Assembly (NCBI GenBank): GCA_016743235.1
Contig: VRZD01000016.1
Span: forward strand, 79,430-143,429
DNA: 64,000 nt
Source: Pantanalinema sp. GBBB05
GTDB lineage: Bacteria > Cyanobacteriota > Cyanobacteriia > Leptolyngbyales > Leptolyngbyaceae
Direction of reading: 5' to 3'
Positions within the stretch are counted from its first letter, which is position 1, and every line of letters starts with the position of its first letter. A program made the translations under genes and the position numbers. Shown here piece after piece: positions 26,543 to 35,041 of the stretch. The notes under the pieces are model-generated. The model saw only the letters and a program-made list of their open reading frames with translations, made no database searches and was not told the DNA's origin.

Positions 26543-29500
26543 GAGACAACGTGCGCCGCTTGGTAATCATCCGGTAGGCTTCAATAATGTCACCCATTGC
26601 CCAATCATTGAAGTCGTCGATGCCAACGCCACACTCATACCCAGCATTGACTTCCTTAGCATCTTCCCGCATCCGTTTCAACGAATCTAGGCTGCCTTCA
26701 TAGATGACATTGCCATCTCGCCGAATCCGGATCTTACAGTTACGAATGATCTTGCCAGACTGAATATAACAGCCAGCAACAGCCCCTCGACCAACTGCAA
26801 AGACTGCCCGCACTTCTGCTTGACCGAGAGCTTCCTCAATTAGCTCAGGTTCTAGCAAACCTTCCATCGCTGCTTGAATATCATCTAGCAGCTTGTAGAT
26901 GATGTTGTAATCTCGCACATCAACACCAGCCTGGTCAGCGGCTTGCCGAGCACCAGTTGCCAGAGTCGTATTGAAGCCAATGATGACAGCATCACTTGCC
27001 GCGGCTAGATCAACGTCGGTTTCGGTGATCTCGCCTGGGGCTGCATACAACACCCGCACCTGAACTTCATTCTGAGGCAGTTGTCGCAAGGCTCCAAGAA
27101 TCGCTTCTACTGACCCCTGAACATCGGCTTTTAACACCAAATTCAGTTCCTTCAGCTCGCCTTCCTGGGCTCGTGCCGAGAGGGTATTGAGGCTAACTCG
27201 GCGAGATGACATCGCCTGTAACAGCCGAGACTGCCGCTGCTCGTCAGTCCGAGAAGCTGACACAGACCGAGCATCTTTTTCATCATAGAAGACATCAAAT
27301 TCGTCCCCAGCCGCTGGCACATCGCCTAGACCTAAGACCTCAACCGCGAAGGAGGGATTCGCTTCCTTCACGCGATCGCCGCGATCGTCCACCATCGCCC
27401 GCACTTTACCGAAGACCGAACCAGCAACCAATACATCGCCTACCCGGAGCGTCCCGTTCTGAACTAACAGAGTAGCTACAGGTCCCTTCGCTTTATCTAG
27501 GTGAGCCTCAATTACCGTACCCTTCGCTGGGCGGTCAGGGTTGGCATACAGTTCTTCAACTTCAGCAACCAGCAGAATCATTTCCAGCAAGGTATCCAGA
27601 TTCTCGCCAGTTAAAGCGCTGACAGGAACCATGATCGTCTCACCGCCCCATTCTTCGGGCACTAGACCATACTCGGTCAGCTCCTGCTTCACTCGATCGG
27701 GTTGAGAATCTTCCTTATCAACCTTGTTGATTGCCACAATAATCGGGACTTCAGCCGCTTTTGCGTGACTGATTGCCTCAACGGTCTGAGGTCGAACCCC
27801 ATCATCAGCAGCAACCACCAGGATGGCAATATCCGTTACCCGTGCACCCCGTGCCCGCATAGCTGTAAAGGCTTCGTGACCAGGCGTATCCAAGAATACG
27901 ACTTGCTGCACAGCACCATTGTGCTCCATATCCACATGGTAAGCACCAATGTGCTGAGTAATCCCGCCAGCTTCACCCTGAGCTACCTTAGTCTTCCGAA
28001 TCGAATCCAACAGTGTTGTCTTACCATGGTCAACGTGCCCCATGATAGTAACCACAGGCGGTCGGCGTTGGAGACTTTCCAAGTCACCCGCATCAAGCAT
28101 TTCCGTGATCTTGCGAGCTTCGGAGGCTTTCTCCCCAGTTTCTACCGCTACTCCCAGTTCCTCAGCCACCATCGTCGCGGTTGCTAGATCAAGCGTTTGC
28201 GTAATCGTAGCCGCAATTCCTTTAAAGAATAGCGTTCTGATGATGTCCGTCTCCGGAATCGCCATCAGGTTAGATAGTTCTTGAACTGTCAGGTTCCCGG
28301 TTAGGGTAATCTTCTCTGGTTTTTCAACCTTGACTTCCTGTTCTCGCCGATCGCGGCGATCGCGGAAACTAGTTGCTTTCTTCTTCGCCGTAATTGGCGC
28401 CGCCGCAGGTGACTTGACAGGCGACTGGCGCACCATCGACTTAGGCTTAGCTGGACGGACTAAAGACAGACTAACCTGCATAGGAGCATCAGCATCCTCT
28501 TCCTCACCCTCATCTAAGAGGATATCGAGGTCTTCATCTTCATCCAGCTCCGTTTGAATTCGCCGCTTCGTTTTGGCACCCGCTTTTGCCGCAACCTTAC
28601 CAGGGAATTCCCGACCTTCTTCTTCTTCTTCCCAATCTTTAGCCTTCTTAGAAAGACGGGGCAGTGTCGGTCGTGCCTGCAACTCAATTAGAGATGTAGC
28701 TGGCTGAATACCATCCCCATCAACCTTCTTCCCAATCTTTAACCCAGTTCCTTCAGCGGCTTTTGCCTCTACTGCGCCCGGTGCTGCATCTGAACGCACT
28801 GGTCGGGGACGACGCAACTCGACGATCGTCTGCTGCGGTCGCGAGGGAGGAGCAGGTTTATCCGATTGCCTAGCAGCTGGCTGCTGCCGATTTGGAGCCG
28901 AGGGTTGCCGGTTAGGAGCTGCCACGGGTCGAGGCGGAGACTGGGAAATGCGAGAGCCTCCATCTGCCCCATCCCGCCCTTGAGATGGTTTAGCCTGAGC
29001 AGCAGAAGCCTCTTCCTGCATTGATTGCTCTGGTCGAGCCCGTTTGAGAATTGGACGATTCGACAAATTCGATCTTGATAAAGCAGGAGCTGCCTCAGGA
29101 CGCTGTGGCGGAGAGACTAGCTCTGGTTGAGACAACGCTTCAACAACGACCGGAGCTTCCTGAACCTCTGGTTCAAGCTGCACCTCAGGCTCGTTATCTT
29201 CCACAAAAGGCAACTCTAGCTCAGACAAGGCTTCAGGTATGGCTACCGCCTCAGTAGGTGCTGGCAGCTCACTGCTAACAGGTTGAGCCGGACGATTAGG
29301 CGGAGCAACAGGTGGCTGCTGAGGTACCGGTGCCGATTGGCTCACAGCAGGTGCAGTTACTGGGGGAGCAGGTGGAGCCGAAGGATAGCTAGGAGGCGTA
29401 GGAGGCTCGGGACTAGCAACTGAACGAATAGATGGCTTACGAATTTCCAGGATTTGTTGCTTCTTCTGCACAGGAGGCACTACTTTCGGTTTCGATTCAG

Positions 29501-29729
29501 CGGTTGGATGACTTGCCCCATGCCGGGGGGCAGCTGGTTTCACAGAGGTAGGATGAGCAGCAGTATACTTTTCAGCGGCGGAGCGAATCCGCTCTGCTTC
29601 AGAATCTGTGATTGTACTGCTGTGGCTCTTAACTGAAATATTTAGTTGCTCGCAGACTGCCAATATATCTTTGTTATCCAAATTTAATTCCCGTGATAGC
29701 TCGTAAATTCTGACCTTACCGCTGTTCAT
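26532..29729 (-). CDS. infB: Translation initiation factor IF-2
   Basis: IF-2 is the GTPase that places initiator tRNA on the 30S subunit and promotes 50S joining. The N-terminus (MNSGKVRIYELSRELNLDNKD) is the IF2-N module typical of cyanobacteria. It is followed by about 400 residues of Pro/Ala/Gln-rich and charged linker and a second IF2-N-like module (LTVQELSNLMAIPETDIIRTLF). The G domain shows GHVDHGKTTLLDSI, DTPGHEAF and NKVD, and domains II-IV follow. The ATG at 29729 is preferred over one at 29747 because the family N-terminus begins there. It is the last gene of rimP-nusA-ylxR-infB and overlaps the convergent acyl-CoA dehydrogenase gene by 11 bases. Confidence 0.97.
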   Translation of the reverse strand: MNSGKVRIYELSRELNLDNKDILAVCEQLNISVKSHSSTITDSEAERIRSAAEKYTAAHPTSVKPAAPRHGASHPTAESKPKVVPPVQKKQQILEIRKPSIRSVASPEPPTPPSYPSAPPAPPVTAPAVSQSAPVPQQPPVAPPNRPAQPVSSELPAPTEAVAIPEALSELELPFVEDNEPEVQLEPEVQEAPVVVEALSQPELVSPPQRPEAAPALSRSNLSNRPILKRARPEQSMQEEASAAQAKPSQGRDGADGGSRISQSPPRPVAAPNRQPSAPNRQQPAARQSDKPAPPSRPQQTIVELRRPRPVRSDAAPGAVEAKAAEGTGLKIGKKVDGDGIQPATSLIELQARPTLPRLSKKAKDWEEEEEGREFPGKVAAKAGAKTKRRIQTELDEDEDLDILLDEGEEEDADAPMQVSLSLVRPAKPKSMVRQSPVKSPAAAPITAKKKATSFRDRRDRREQEVKVEKPEKITLTGNLTVQELSNLMAIPETDIIRTLFFKGIAATITQTLDLATATMVAEELGVAVETGEKASEARKITEMLDAGDLESLQRRPPVVTIMGHVDHGKTTLLDSIRKTKVAQGEAGGITQHIGAYHVDMEHNGAVQQVVFLDTPGHEAFTAMRARGARVTDIAILVVAADDGVRPQTVEAISHAKAAEVPIIVAINKVDKEDSQPDRVKQELTEYGLVPEEWGGETIMVPVSALTGENLDTLLEMILLVAEVEELYANPDRPAKGTVIEAHLDKAKGPVATLLVQNGTLRVGDVLVAGSVFGKVRAMVDDRGDRVKEANPSFAVEVLGLGDVPAAGDEFDVFYDEKDARSVSASRTDEQRQSRLLQAMSSRRVSLNTLSARAQEGELKELNLVLKADVQGSVEAILGALRQLPQNEVQVRVLYAAPGEITETDVDLAAASDAVIIGFNTTLATGARQAADQAGVDVRDYNIIYKLLDDIQAAMEGLLEPELIEEALGQAEVRAVFAVGRGAVAGCYIQSGKIIRNCKIRIRRDGNVIYEGSLDSLKRMREDAKEVNAGYECGVGIDDFNDWAMGDIIEAYRMITKRRTLSPNK

Positions 29730-30242
29730 CCAGTCTTCCCTCTCCATCCCTATCCTGTTGTCACATAGTTACCCATCGCTTTCACTAAAACGACATTGAA
29801 TCCAATCGCATCCTTTGATCTTAGAATGTTCATCGTCTGCCGTCATTGGCGATCGCAAGTGGTTGAGGCAGATTTACTGCTTTACCCGCCCTGCAATCTG
29901 GTAGAGCGCATCTACCTGTGAACGACCCCTTTCAATTTTGCACAAATTTCTTGAGGCTGTGATTGGGCTAAAGTTAGAACTTGGTTGAGTAACTGGCTCA
30001 ACTCCCCTCTCTTCTGATTTATTCACCTTGAGTAGAACCGAATATGAGACTCCGATTGCATCGTTCAGGCGGTTCTCATGACGATTGCTTAACTCATTGC
30101 GGTGTATTATAGCCCTCCAATTGCCGAAACCACCCCCAGTCTACCTAATCTACCGGGATGCAGTCTATAAGCATCCCAATTCCCTATTCTAACGTTCTGT
30201 CTTGATTTGATCCACAGATAGCCCTGGCAGCTCCAATTGCTC
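29730..30242. other. Long spacer between ylxR and infB
   Basis: About 510 bases separate ylxR and infB, although the rest of the operon is tight. I see no ORF of 60 codons or more, no tRNA and no strong terminator. infB may therefore have its own promoter here, or a long leader. Confidence 0.45.
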
Positions 30243-30548
30243 CTATTCAACCAGGCGTTGTCGAAGCTGCTGGAAAATTGTCTCTGGAACCGTCGCTTTC
30301 AACACTCGTCCTAGTCTACCTTTCTTTTGAGCTAACTGGAGGCAACTCTCTTGAGGGCAAAGATAGGCAGATCGCCCTATACCAGTATCTAACTGCACTT
30401 GGTGAGAGGGATAGAGCCGCACAATCCGCCAAAGGGTAGATTTATGAGCAATTTTTCGACAACCGACGCAACATCGATAGTTGGGTTTCATCAACCTAAT
30501 TAGATTTACTAGCTTAGGAAACTCCGAATGACTTCGGAAATCCTTCAT
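30243..30548 (-). CDS. ylxR: YlxR-family RNA-binding protein (DUF448)
   Basis: YlxR is a small nucleic-acid-binding protein usually found between nusA and infB. The core is CCVGCRKIAHKSTLWRIVRLYPS, followed by GRSAYLCPQESCLQLAQKKGRLGRVL, with the G-R-x-A/G-Y signature. The 101-residue frame begins five bases after nusA. An ATG at 30491 (MKPNYRCC) gives the more usual N-terminus, so the true start is uncertain. Its reported roles in other bacteria include transcription regulation and binding RNase P RNA; none is visible here. Confidence 0.88.
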   Translation of the reverse strand: MKDFRSHSEFPKLVNLIRLMKPNYRCCVGCRKIAHKSTLWRIVRLYPSHQVQLDTGIGRSAYLCPQESCLQLAQKKGRLGRVLKATVPETIFQQLRQRLVE

Positions 30549-30553
30549 CGCTA

Positions 30554-31903
30554 CTAGATTTCCTCATCTTCCTCGAGAGGCTGATCATCCTCTAAAGCTT
30601 CATCCTCTTCTAGGATCTCCTCTTCAGCCTCATCGTTCACTGGATCGAAATCACCATCCTCTGGGGGTAACGGATCCTGATCTTCATCGTCTAGATCGTC
30701 TTCATATTCCTCTTCCAGAGCCGGACGGCGGGCTTCTTGTAAACTAGCCAGTTTGCGATTCTCTGCCTCATAGTCGTATTTGGCTGAGTCTTTAATATCA
30801 ATCTTCCACCCGGTTAAACGTGCCGCTAATCGCACATTCTGCCCTTCCTTACCGATCGCTAAACTAAGTTGATCTTCCGCGACCAGCACATGGGCTTGTC
30901 GTCCTTCCGGATCCATTAAACGGACTTCATCCACTCGGGCTGGACTCAGAGCATTGGCAATATAAGTTGCCGGATCAGGGGACCACCGGATCACATCAAT
31001 CTTTTCACCTCGCAATTCGTTTACTACAACTTGAATCCGTGAACCTCTTGCCCCAATGCAAGCACCAACGGGATCAACATCGCGCTCGATCGTGTCTACA
31101 GCAATTTTGGTGCGGGGACCGACTGAGCGGGAGGGTGGATTCGCTTCCCGAGCTACCGCAACAATCCGAACAATTTCATCCTCAATTTCTGGAACTTCAT
31201 TGGCAAACAGGTACACAACTAGCCCGGCATCAGCTCTAGATACCAAAAGTTGGGGTCCTCGATGTGACCCTTCAGAGACCCGTTTGAGGTAGACCTTAAA
31301 CGTTGCATTCGCCCGATAGTTATCATTGGGTAGTTGTTCTCGCTTCGGTAATTCAGCCTCAACTTCAGGCTGCCCAAAGCCGCTACTAACTGCCATGATC
31401 ACTGATTGGCGCTCAAACCGCAGCACACGAGCTTGCAAAACCGTACTTTCTAGGTCTTGGAATTCTTCCTGAACTAGCTTCCGTTGCTGATCACGCAGCT
31501 TTTGAGCTAGCACTTGTTTCGTCTGAATCGCGGCCATCCGCCCAAAGTCACCTTGATCTGGAGTGACATCCAGCACCACTGTATCGCCAGGTTGGGCTTC
31601 TGCGGCAACTTCCTGCACTTCTTGAAGGGCAATCTGATGATCAGGATTACTCACATCCTCGACGATCGTCTTGGTAGCGAGCACCCGAAACCCTTCTTCC
31701 TCTACATCTAACTCCACCTCAAAATTGGCAAAGTACTCTTCATCGAACCCTGCACCATCTAAGCGGAGAGTCCGTCGATAACGCTCATAACCTTTTAACA
31801 GGGCTTCGCGTAATGCAGCCTGAACTGCCAGCTTTGGCAAATTGCGCTCTCGACTAATACTGTCAATCATGTCCCTGAGTCCGGGCAAAGCGACCATTGA
31901 CAT
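30554..31903 (-). CDS. nusA: Transcription termination/antitermination factor NusA
   Basis: NusA binds RNA polymerase and nascent RNA and modulates pausing, termination and antitermination. The N-terminal domain (1-130) is followed by S1 (GDTVVLDV, VIMAVSSGFGQPEVEAELPKREQLP) and two KH domains (RVVAVARE... DPVGACIGARGSRIQVVVNELRGEKIDVI, then AIGKEGQNVRLAARLTGWKIDI). The last 70 residues are a very acidic tail rich in Glu and Asp, common in cyanobacterial NusA. It lacks the two AR repeats of E. coli NusA. It is preceded by rimP with a spacer of 117 bases. Confidence 0.96.
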   Translation of the reverse strand: MSMVALPGLRDMIDSISRERNLPKLAVQAALREALLKGYERYRRTLRLDGAGFDEEYFANFEVELDVEEEGFRVLATKTIVEDVSNPDHQIALQEVQEVAAEAQPGDTVVLDVTPDQGDFGRMAAIQTKQVLAQKLRDQQRKLVQEEFQDLESTVLQARVLRFERQSVIMAVSSGFGQPEVEAELPKREQLPNDNYRANATFKVYLKRVSEGSHRGPQLLVSRADAGLVVYLFANEVPEIEDEIVRIVAVAREANPPSRSVGPRTKIAVDTIERDVDPVGACIGARGSRIQVVVNELRGEKIDVIRWSPDPATYIANALSPARVDEVRLMDPEGRQAHVLVAEDQLSLAIGKEGQNVRLAARLTGWKIDIKDSAKYDYEAENRKLASLQEARRPALEEEYEDDLDDEDQDPLPPEDGDFDPVNDEAEEEILEEDEALEDDQPLEEDEEI

Positions 31904-32020
31904 AAAGCAATCTCCGTAGAAAAGAGGAATGATGAGATGAGTAGCCTATAAGGCAAATCGTGAAGTGAGCCGCTTAATACTATGAGCTAAAGCTAATTAG
32001 ATCGCTCGCATCTGAAGTAG

Positions 32021-32485
32021 CTAGGATCGTTGGTGGTCAAGCTGGACACGGCTAACTACATGGCGAGGAATAGCGATCGCGCGACCTTTCTGGCTCAGAC
32101 GCACACTATTGTCATCTCGACCAATCAGTTGCCCTGTCCACTCCTGTTGCCCGTCAAATACTTCCGTTGCCGTGACCGTCACTACAAATCCTTTAAAGGA
32201 AATAAACTCACGATCAGTCGTTAATGTCCGTGAAATTCCAGGGCTAGAAATTTCCAGGACATAGGCATTCGGAATCATTTCTGACTGATCCAACGCAGCT
32301 TCCAAAGCCCGGCTCATCCGCTCACAATCATCCAACCCCGTATCCTGTTGCAGATTACGAATATCTACTCGCAGCACCGGTGGGTTTTGGTTCGTTTGAA
32401 ATACCGCACCAACAACTTCTAGCCCTAAAGCCTCGGCAACAGGACTAGCTAAATCAATGATTTGAGGAATCAATGGATGAGCCAT
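32021..32485 (-). CDS. rimP: Ribosome maturation factor RimP
   Basis: RimP assists 30S subunit assembly. The N-terminal domain contains LEVVGAVFQTNQNPPVLRVDIRN and GLDDCERMSRALEAALD. VLEISSPGISRTLTTDREF is the family signature, and the SH3-like C-terminal domain follows (GRDDNSVRLSQKGRAIAIP). The 154-residue length is normal. It is the first gene of the rimP-nusA-ylxR-infB operon. Its start codon is only about 15 bases downstream of a terminator-like hairpin, and a clear ribosome-binding site is missing. Confidence 0.95.
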   Translation of the reverse strand: MAHPLIPQIIDLASPVAEALGLEVVGAVFQTNQNPPVLRVDIRNLQQDTGLDDCERMSRALEAALDQSEMIPNAYVLEISSPGISRTLTTDREFISFKGFVVTVTATEVFDGQQEWTGQLIGRDDNSVRLSQKGRAIAIPRHVVSRVQLDHQRS

Positions 32486-32499
32486 TGCAATTTACCAAT

Positions 32500-32584
32500 A
32501 AAAAAAGTGGGTCAGCCACCCACCTTCCATGAAGTGATTGCTTTCACGAAGCCTGGAGGCTCCACGAAACTAGACATAGTTTCG
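32500..32584 (-). promoter_or_regulatory. Structured rimP leader with terminator-like hairpin (putative attenuator)
   Basis: On the minus strand four stems precede rimP: CGAAACT/AGTTTCG (32565-32584), AGCCT/AGGCT (32550-32561), GTGA/TCAC (32534-32547), and finally GTGGGT/ACCCAC (32507-32523) followed by seven T residues (32500-32506). The last is a complete intrinsic terminator placed in the leader. Upstream GTGGAGCC (32558-32565) can pair with GGCT-GAC-CCAC of the terminator 3' half (three-base bulge), a possible antiterminator. No minus-strand gene lies upstream that would need a terminator here. Confidence 0.6.
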
Positions 32585-32763
32585 CAGAGTTCTTACCTAG
32601 TGTAACCCAAGCCGCCAAAAGTCGTCAGTTTATTCAAAACCTCCAGTTTAGGGATGAATTAGACCAATAGAACCAGAGTTGAGTCTAAAAAATTTGCTCC
32701 TGATCTTGCGGGATCTTGCTTCAGTATCGTAGGATGGTAGACCGTGTTGATTTAATGAGAACC

Positions 32764-32961
32764 ATGCCGAAGCTGAAGACCCGGAAAGCGGCTGCCAAGC
32801 GTCTGAGAGCCACTGGATCTGGCAAGATTATCCGCCGCAAGACCAATAAAAGTCATTTGTTAGAGCATAAAAGTGCGTCTCGGAAACGCCGCCTGTCTGG
32901 TACAGCTGTGGTGAATGAGCGAGATGTTGAAAGAGTTCATTTAATGCTGCCTTATCTATAA
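32764..32961 (+). CDS. rpmI: 50S ribosomal protein L35
   Basis: The protein of 65 residues is a small basic subunit protein that stabilises 23S rRNA. MPKLKTRKAAAKRLRATGSGKI is the family start, and the C-terminus DVERVHLMLPYL is typical. The frame is open 48 bases further upstream, but the ATG at 32764 is the conserved start. It is followed by rplT 52 bases downstream. infC is not adjacent. Confidence 0.97.
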   Translation: MPKLKTRKAAAKRLRATGSGKIIRRKTNKSHLLEHKSASRKRRLSGTAVVNERDVERVHLMLPYL

Positions 32962-33013
32962 GGGATCAGGTAGCCCAGATTAACCGTACTTAGAGAAGAC
33001 TAGAGGAACAAAC

Positions 33014-33367
33014 ATGGCACGGGTCAAGCGGGGGAATGTTGCTCGTAAACGCCGTAAGAAAATCTTAAAACTCGCGAAGGGATTCCGGGGTTCCCACTCT
33101 CGGCTCTTCCGGACGGCGAATCAACAAGTCATGAAAGCATTGCGGAACGCATATCGCGATCGCCGCAAGCGGAAACGCGATTTTCGCCGTCTGTGGATTA
33201 CTCGGATCAATGCGGCAGCTCGCCAGCATGGTATGAGCTATAGCCAGTTGATTGGTAGCTTGAAGAAAGCCAATATCCAGATCAACCGGAAGATGCTGGC
33301 ACAGATGGCAGTTCTTGATCCAGCCGGATTTGAGCAAGTGCTCGGTGCGGCACAGGCAGCTAAGTAA
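33014..33367 (+). CDS. rplT: 50S ribosomal protein L20
   Basis: L20 binds 23S rRNA early in 50S assembly and can repress its own operon in several bacteria. The sequence is the family standard: MARVKRGNVARKRRKKILKLAKGFRG, then LFRTANQQVMKALRNAYRDRR and GMSYSQLIGSLKKANIQINRKMLAQMA. The 117-residue length is normal. The gene ends 40 bases before a large inverted repeat that covers the next gene's start. Confidence 0.98.
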   Translation: MARVKRGNVARKRRKKILKLAKGFRGSHSRLFRTANQQVMKALRNAYRDRRKRKRDFRRLWITRINAAARQHGMSYSQLIGSLKKANIQINRKMLAQMAVLDPAGFEQVLGAAQAAK

Positions 33368-33407
33368 ATCTGTCAATCCAGATTCCCTCCCCTACCCAGA
33401 GAGATAT

Positions 33408-33470
33408 CTAGAACAATGCCTAGAAGTTGGTGGACGATCAAGAAGCAACTTCTAGGCATCAGTGTTCTAG
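33408..33470 (+). repeat. 22-bp inverted repeat across the start codon of the solute-binding protein gene
   Basis: The inner stem is a perfect 14 bp, ATGCCTAGAAGTTG (33416-33429) with CAACTTCTAGGCAT (33446-33459), and it starts exactly at the ATG. An outer 8-bp stem CTAGAACA (33408-33415) with TGTTCTAG (33463-33470) extends it, with a three-base CAG bulge. The loop is 16 bases. GTTTTATT follows. It could hide the start codon in mRNA, or act as a leaky terminator for rpmI-rplT. Confidence 0.8.
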
Positions 33471-34207
33471 GTTTTATTCTATTAATGCCTTTGGCGACGA
33501 TCGCGGCTGATTTAGCTGCGATTAAACAACGGGGGAACCTAATTGTCGGCGTCAAAGATAATCTGCGTCCGTTAGGCTTCGTTGGAACAGATGGGCAGCT
33601 ACAGGGATTTGAGATTGATATTGCTCGGCGTTTAGCCCAGGAACTTTTGGGTCGCCCAGATGCGATCGTGCTCCAACCCGTTCTAAATCAAGACCGGTTA
33701 AATACTGTGTTAGAGGGCAACGTTGATCTAGCGATCGCCCGGATGACGCTAACGCCAGCCCGTTCACGCATTGTGGATTTCAGTATTCCGTACTACACGG
33801 ATGGTACGGTTTTAGTGACTCGCGACCCCAAGTTACGTTTTGCTCAAGATGCGGCAAGCCAGGGTACGATCGCGGTTTTGAACGACTCTAAAACAATAGA
33901 AATTATTCGCTATCGCTTCCCTAAAGCCACCTTGCTAGGAGTCAATTCTTATCAAGCTGCCAAGGATGCCTTAGATCAGGGACAAGCCATCGCGTTTGCA
34001 GCAGATGCCAGTGTTTTAACCGGTTGGGTGCAAGAATTTTCCGAGTATCGCTTGCTATCACCCATGCTGTCCTTTGAGCCATTGGCGATCGTGTTACCGA
34101 AAGGTATGCAGTACGAGCCGTTACAACAACGGATTAACGAGTTAATCAAGCAGTGGCAAGCGGAAGGTTGGCTACGGCAACGGGCAGCTTACTGGGGGCT
34201 ACCGTAA
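33416..34207 (+). CDS. Family 3 extracellular solute-binding protein
   Basis: This 263-residue protein resembles periplasmic binding proteins for amino acids. The signal peptide has a WWTIKK n-region, a hydrophobic core near residues 13-28 and an AIAA-like cleavage site around 31. The mature part begins AIKQRGNLIVGVKDNLRPLGF, then GFEIDIARRLAQELLG, ARMTLTPARSRIVDFSIPYY, and a typical QAEGWLRQRAAYWGLP end. No permease or ATPase gene is nearby, so it may serve a distant ABC transporter or have a non-transport role. The start codon lies inside a strong inverted repeat. Confidence 0.88.
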   Translation: MPRSWWTIKKQLLGISVLGFILLMPLATIAADLAAIKQRGNLIVGVKDNLRPLGFVGTDGQLQGFEIDIARRLAQELLGRPDAIVLQPVLNQDRLNTVLEGNVDLAIARMTLTPARSRIVDFSIPYYTDGTVLVTRDPKLRFAQDAASQGTIAVLNDSKTIEIIRYRFPKATLLGVNSYQAAKDALDQGQAIAFAADASVLTGWVQEFSEYRLLSPMLSFEPLAIVLPKGMQYEPLQQRINELIKQWQAEGWLRQRAAYWGLP

Positions 34208-34305
34208 GGAGAAAGAGAAGTCCAACCCAAATTACGCTATGGTTTTAATGGAGACTAATTCTAAAATTTCTGTTTGGTAAAATTTTTGTTTGGTGAACGT
34301 TAAAT

Positions 34306-34836
34306 ATGAGAGAAACGTTTCCGCTCATCTATCTTTCTCTGTTGCTGGTCTTACTAGGGTTAGCCGCTTGGGCGATCGTGCGTCAGGTGCTAAGAACTCG
34401 TTCTACTGAAACCCGATTAACCAAGTTGCAGTCGAAGCTAACCAAAGAAAAAGGGACAGCTCAGGAATATTATGAGCTGGGTAGTATTTACCTACAAAAA
34501 AAGGTATTTGCCCAAGCCATCACGTTATACCAAAAGGCGCTTAAGGCGGAGGAAGAGCTACCGGAGCAAGAGGGTGCCCTCATTTACAATGCCTTGGGCT
34601 ATGCCTATTTTGGTCAAGAGCAGTATGACTTAGCCATTCGCCAATATAAGGAAGCGCTGAAGCTGAATCCTCAGTATGTGGTGGCATTGAATAATTTAGG
34701 TCATGCCTATGAGCGCAAACAACTGAGTAGCCAAGCGTTAGAGGCATATGAGCAGGCACTTCAAATTGAGCCACAAAACATAACAGCTAAGCAACGGGCA
34801 GAATCCTTACGGAAGCGGTTGGTGCCCTCAGCATAA
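34306..34836 (+). CDS. Membrane-anchored TPR protein
   Basis: The 176-residue protein has an N-terminal TM anchor (FPLIYLSLLLVLLGLAAWAIV) and a soluble domain with three to four tetratricopeptide repeats from about residue 58. Good TPR matches are YYELGSIYLQKKVFAQAITLYQKAL, ALGYAYFGQEQYDLAIRQYKEAL and ALNNLGHAYERKQLSSQALEAYEQAL. It is likely a scaffold on the membrane. The partner is unknown. The gene is co-oriented with the solute-binding protein gene. Confidence 0.85.
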   Translation: MRETFPLIYLSLLLVLLGLAAWAIVRQVLRTRSTETRLTKLQSKLTKEKGTAQEYYELGSIYLQKKVFAQAITLYQKALKAEEELPEQEGALIYNALGYAYFGQEQYDLAIRQYKEALKLNPQYVVALNNLGHAYERKQLSSQALEAYEQALQIEPQNITAKQRAESLRKRLVPSA

Positions 34837-34879
34837 ATCCAAAATTCCATAGAATCACCCAGTCATTAGAAGTAGATTT

Positions 34880-34904
34880 ACAGCACTTCTGATGGCTGTT
34901 TTTT
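34880..34904 (+). terminator. Probable intrinsic terminator after the TPR gene
   Basis: A 5-bp stem ACAGC/GCTGT around a ten-base loop is followed by six T residues, 44 bases after the TPR gene stop. The short stem lowers confidence. Confidence 0.45.
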
Positions 34905-35041
34905 ATGTTCATTTTGAACATTGGCAAGAACTTTTATCCTTCCAGTTGCGTCAAAGGAAAGATGGTATTATCTCGCAAGTAAGTTGCCCCCAGAGGGTGG
35001 TTGCGATCGCATCTTGCCGTTATTAGTCAATTTTTCACCTA

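Noticed and set aside
27702..28187. 161-codon plus-strand ORF inside infB
   Set aside because: It lies antisense to the conserved IF-2 G domain. Its composition follows the complementary codons and it has no domain or ribosome-binding site.
32585..32763. L20 leader structure before rpmI-rplT
   Set aside because: No hairpin that mimics the 23S rRNA L20 site was recognised; the region probably only holds divergent promoters.
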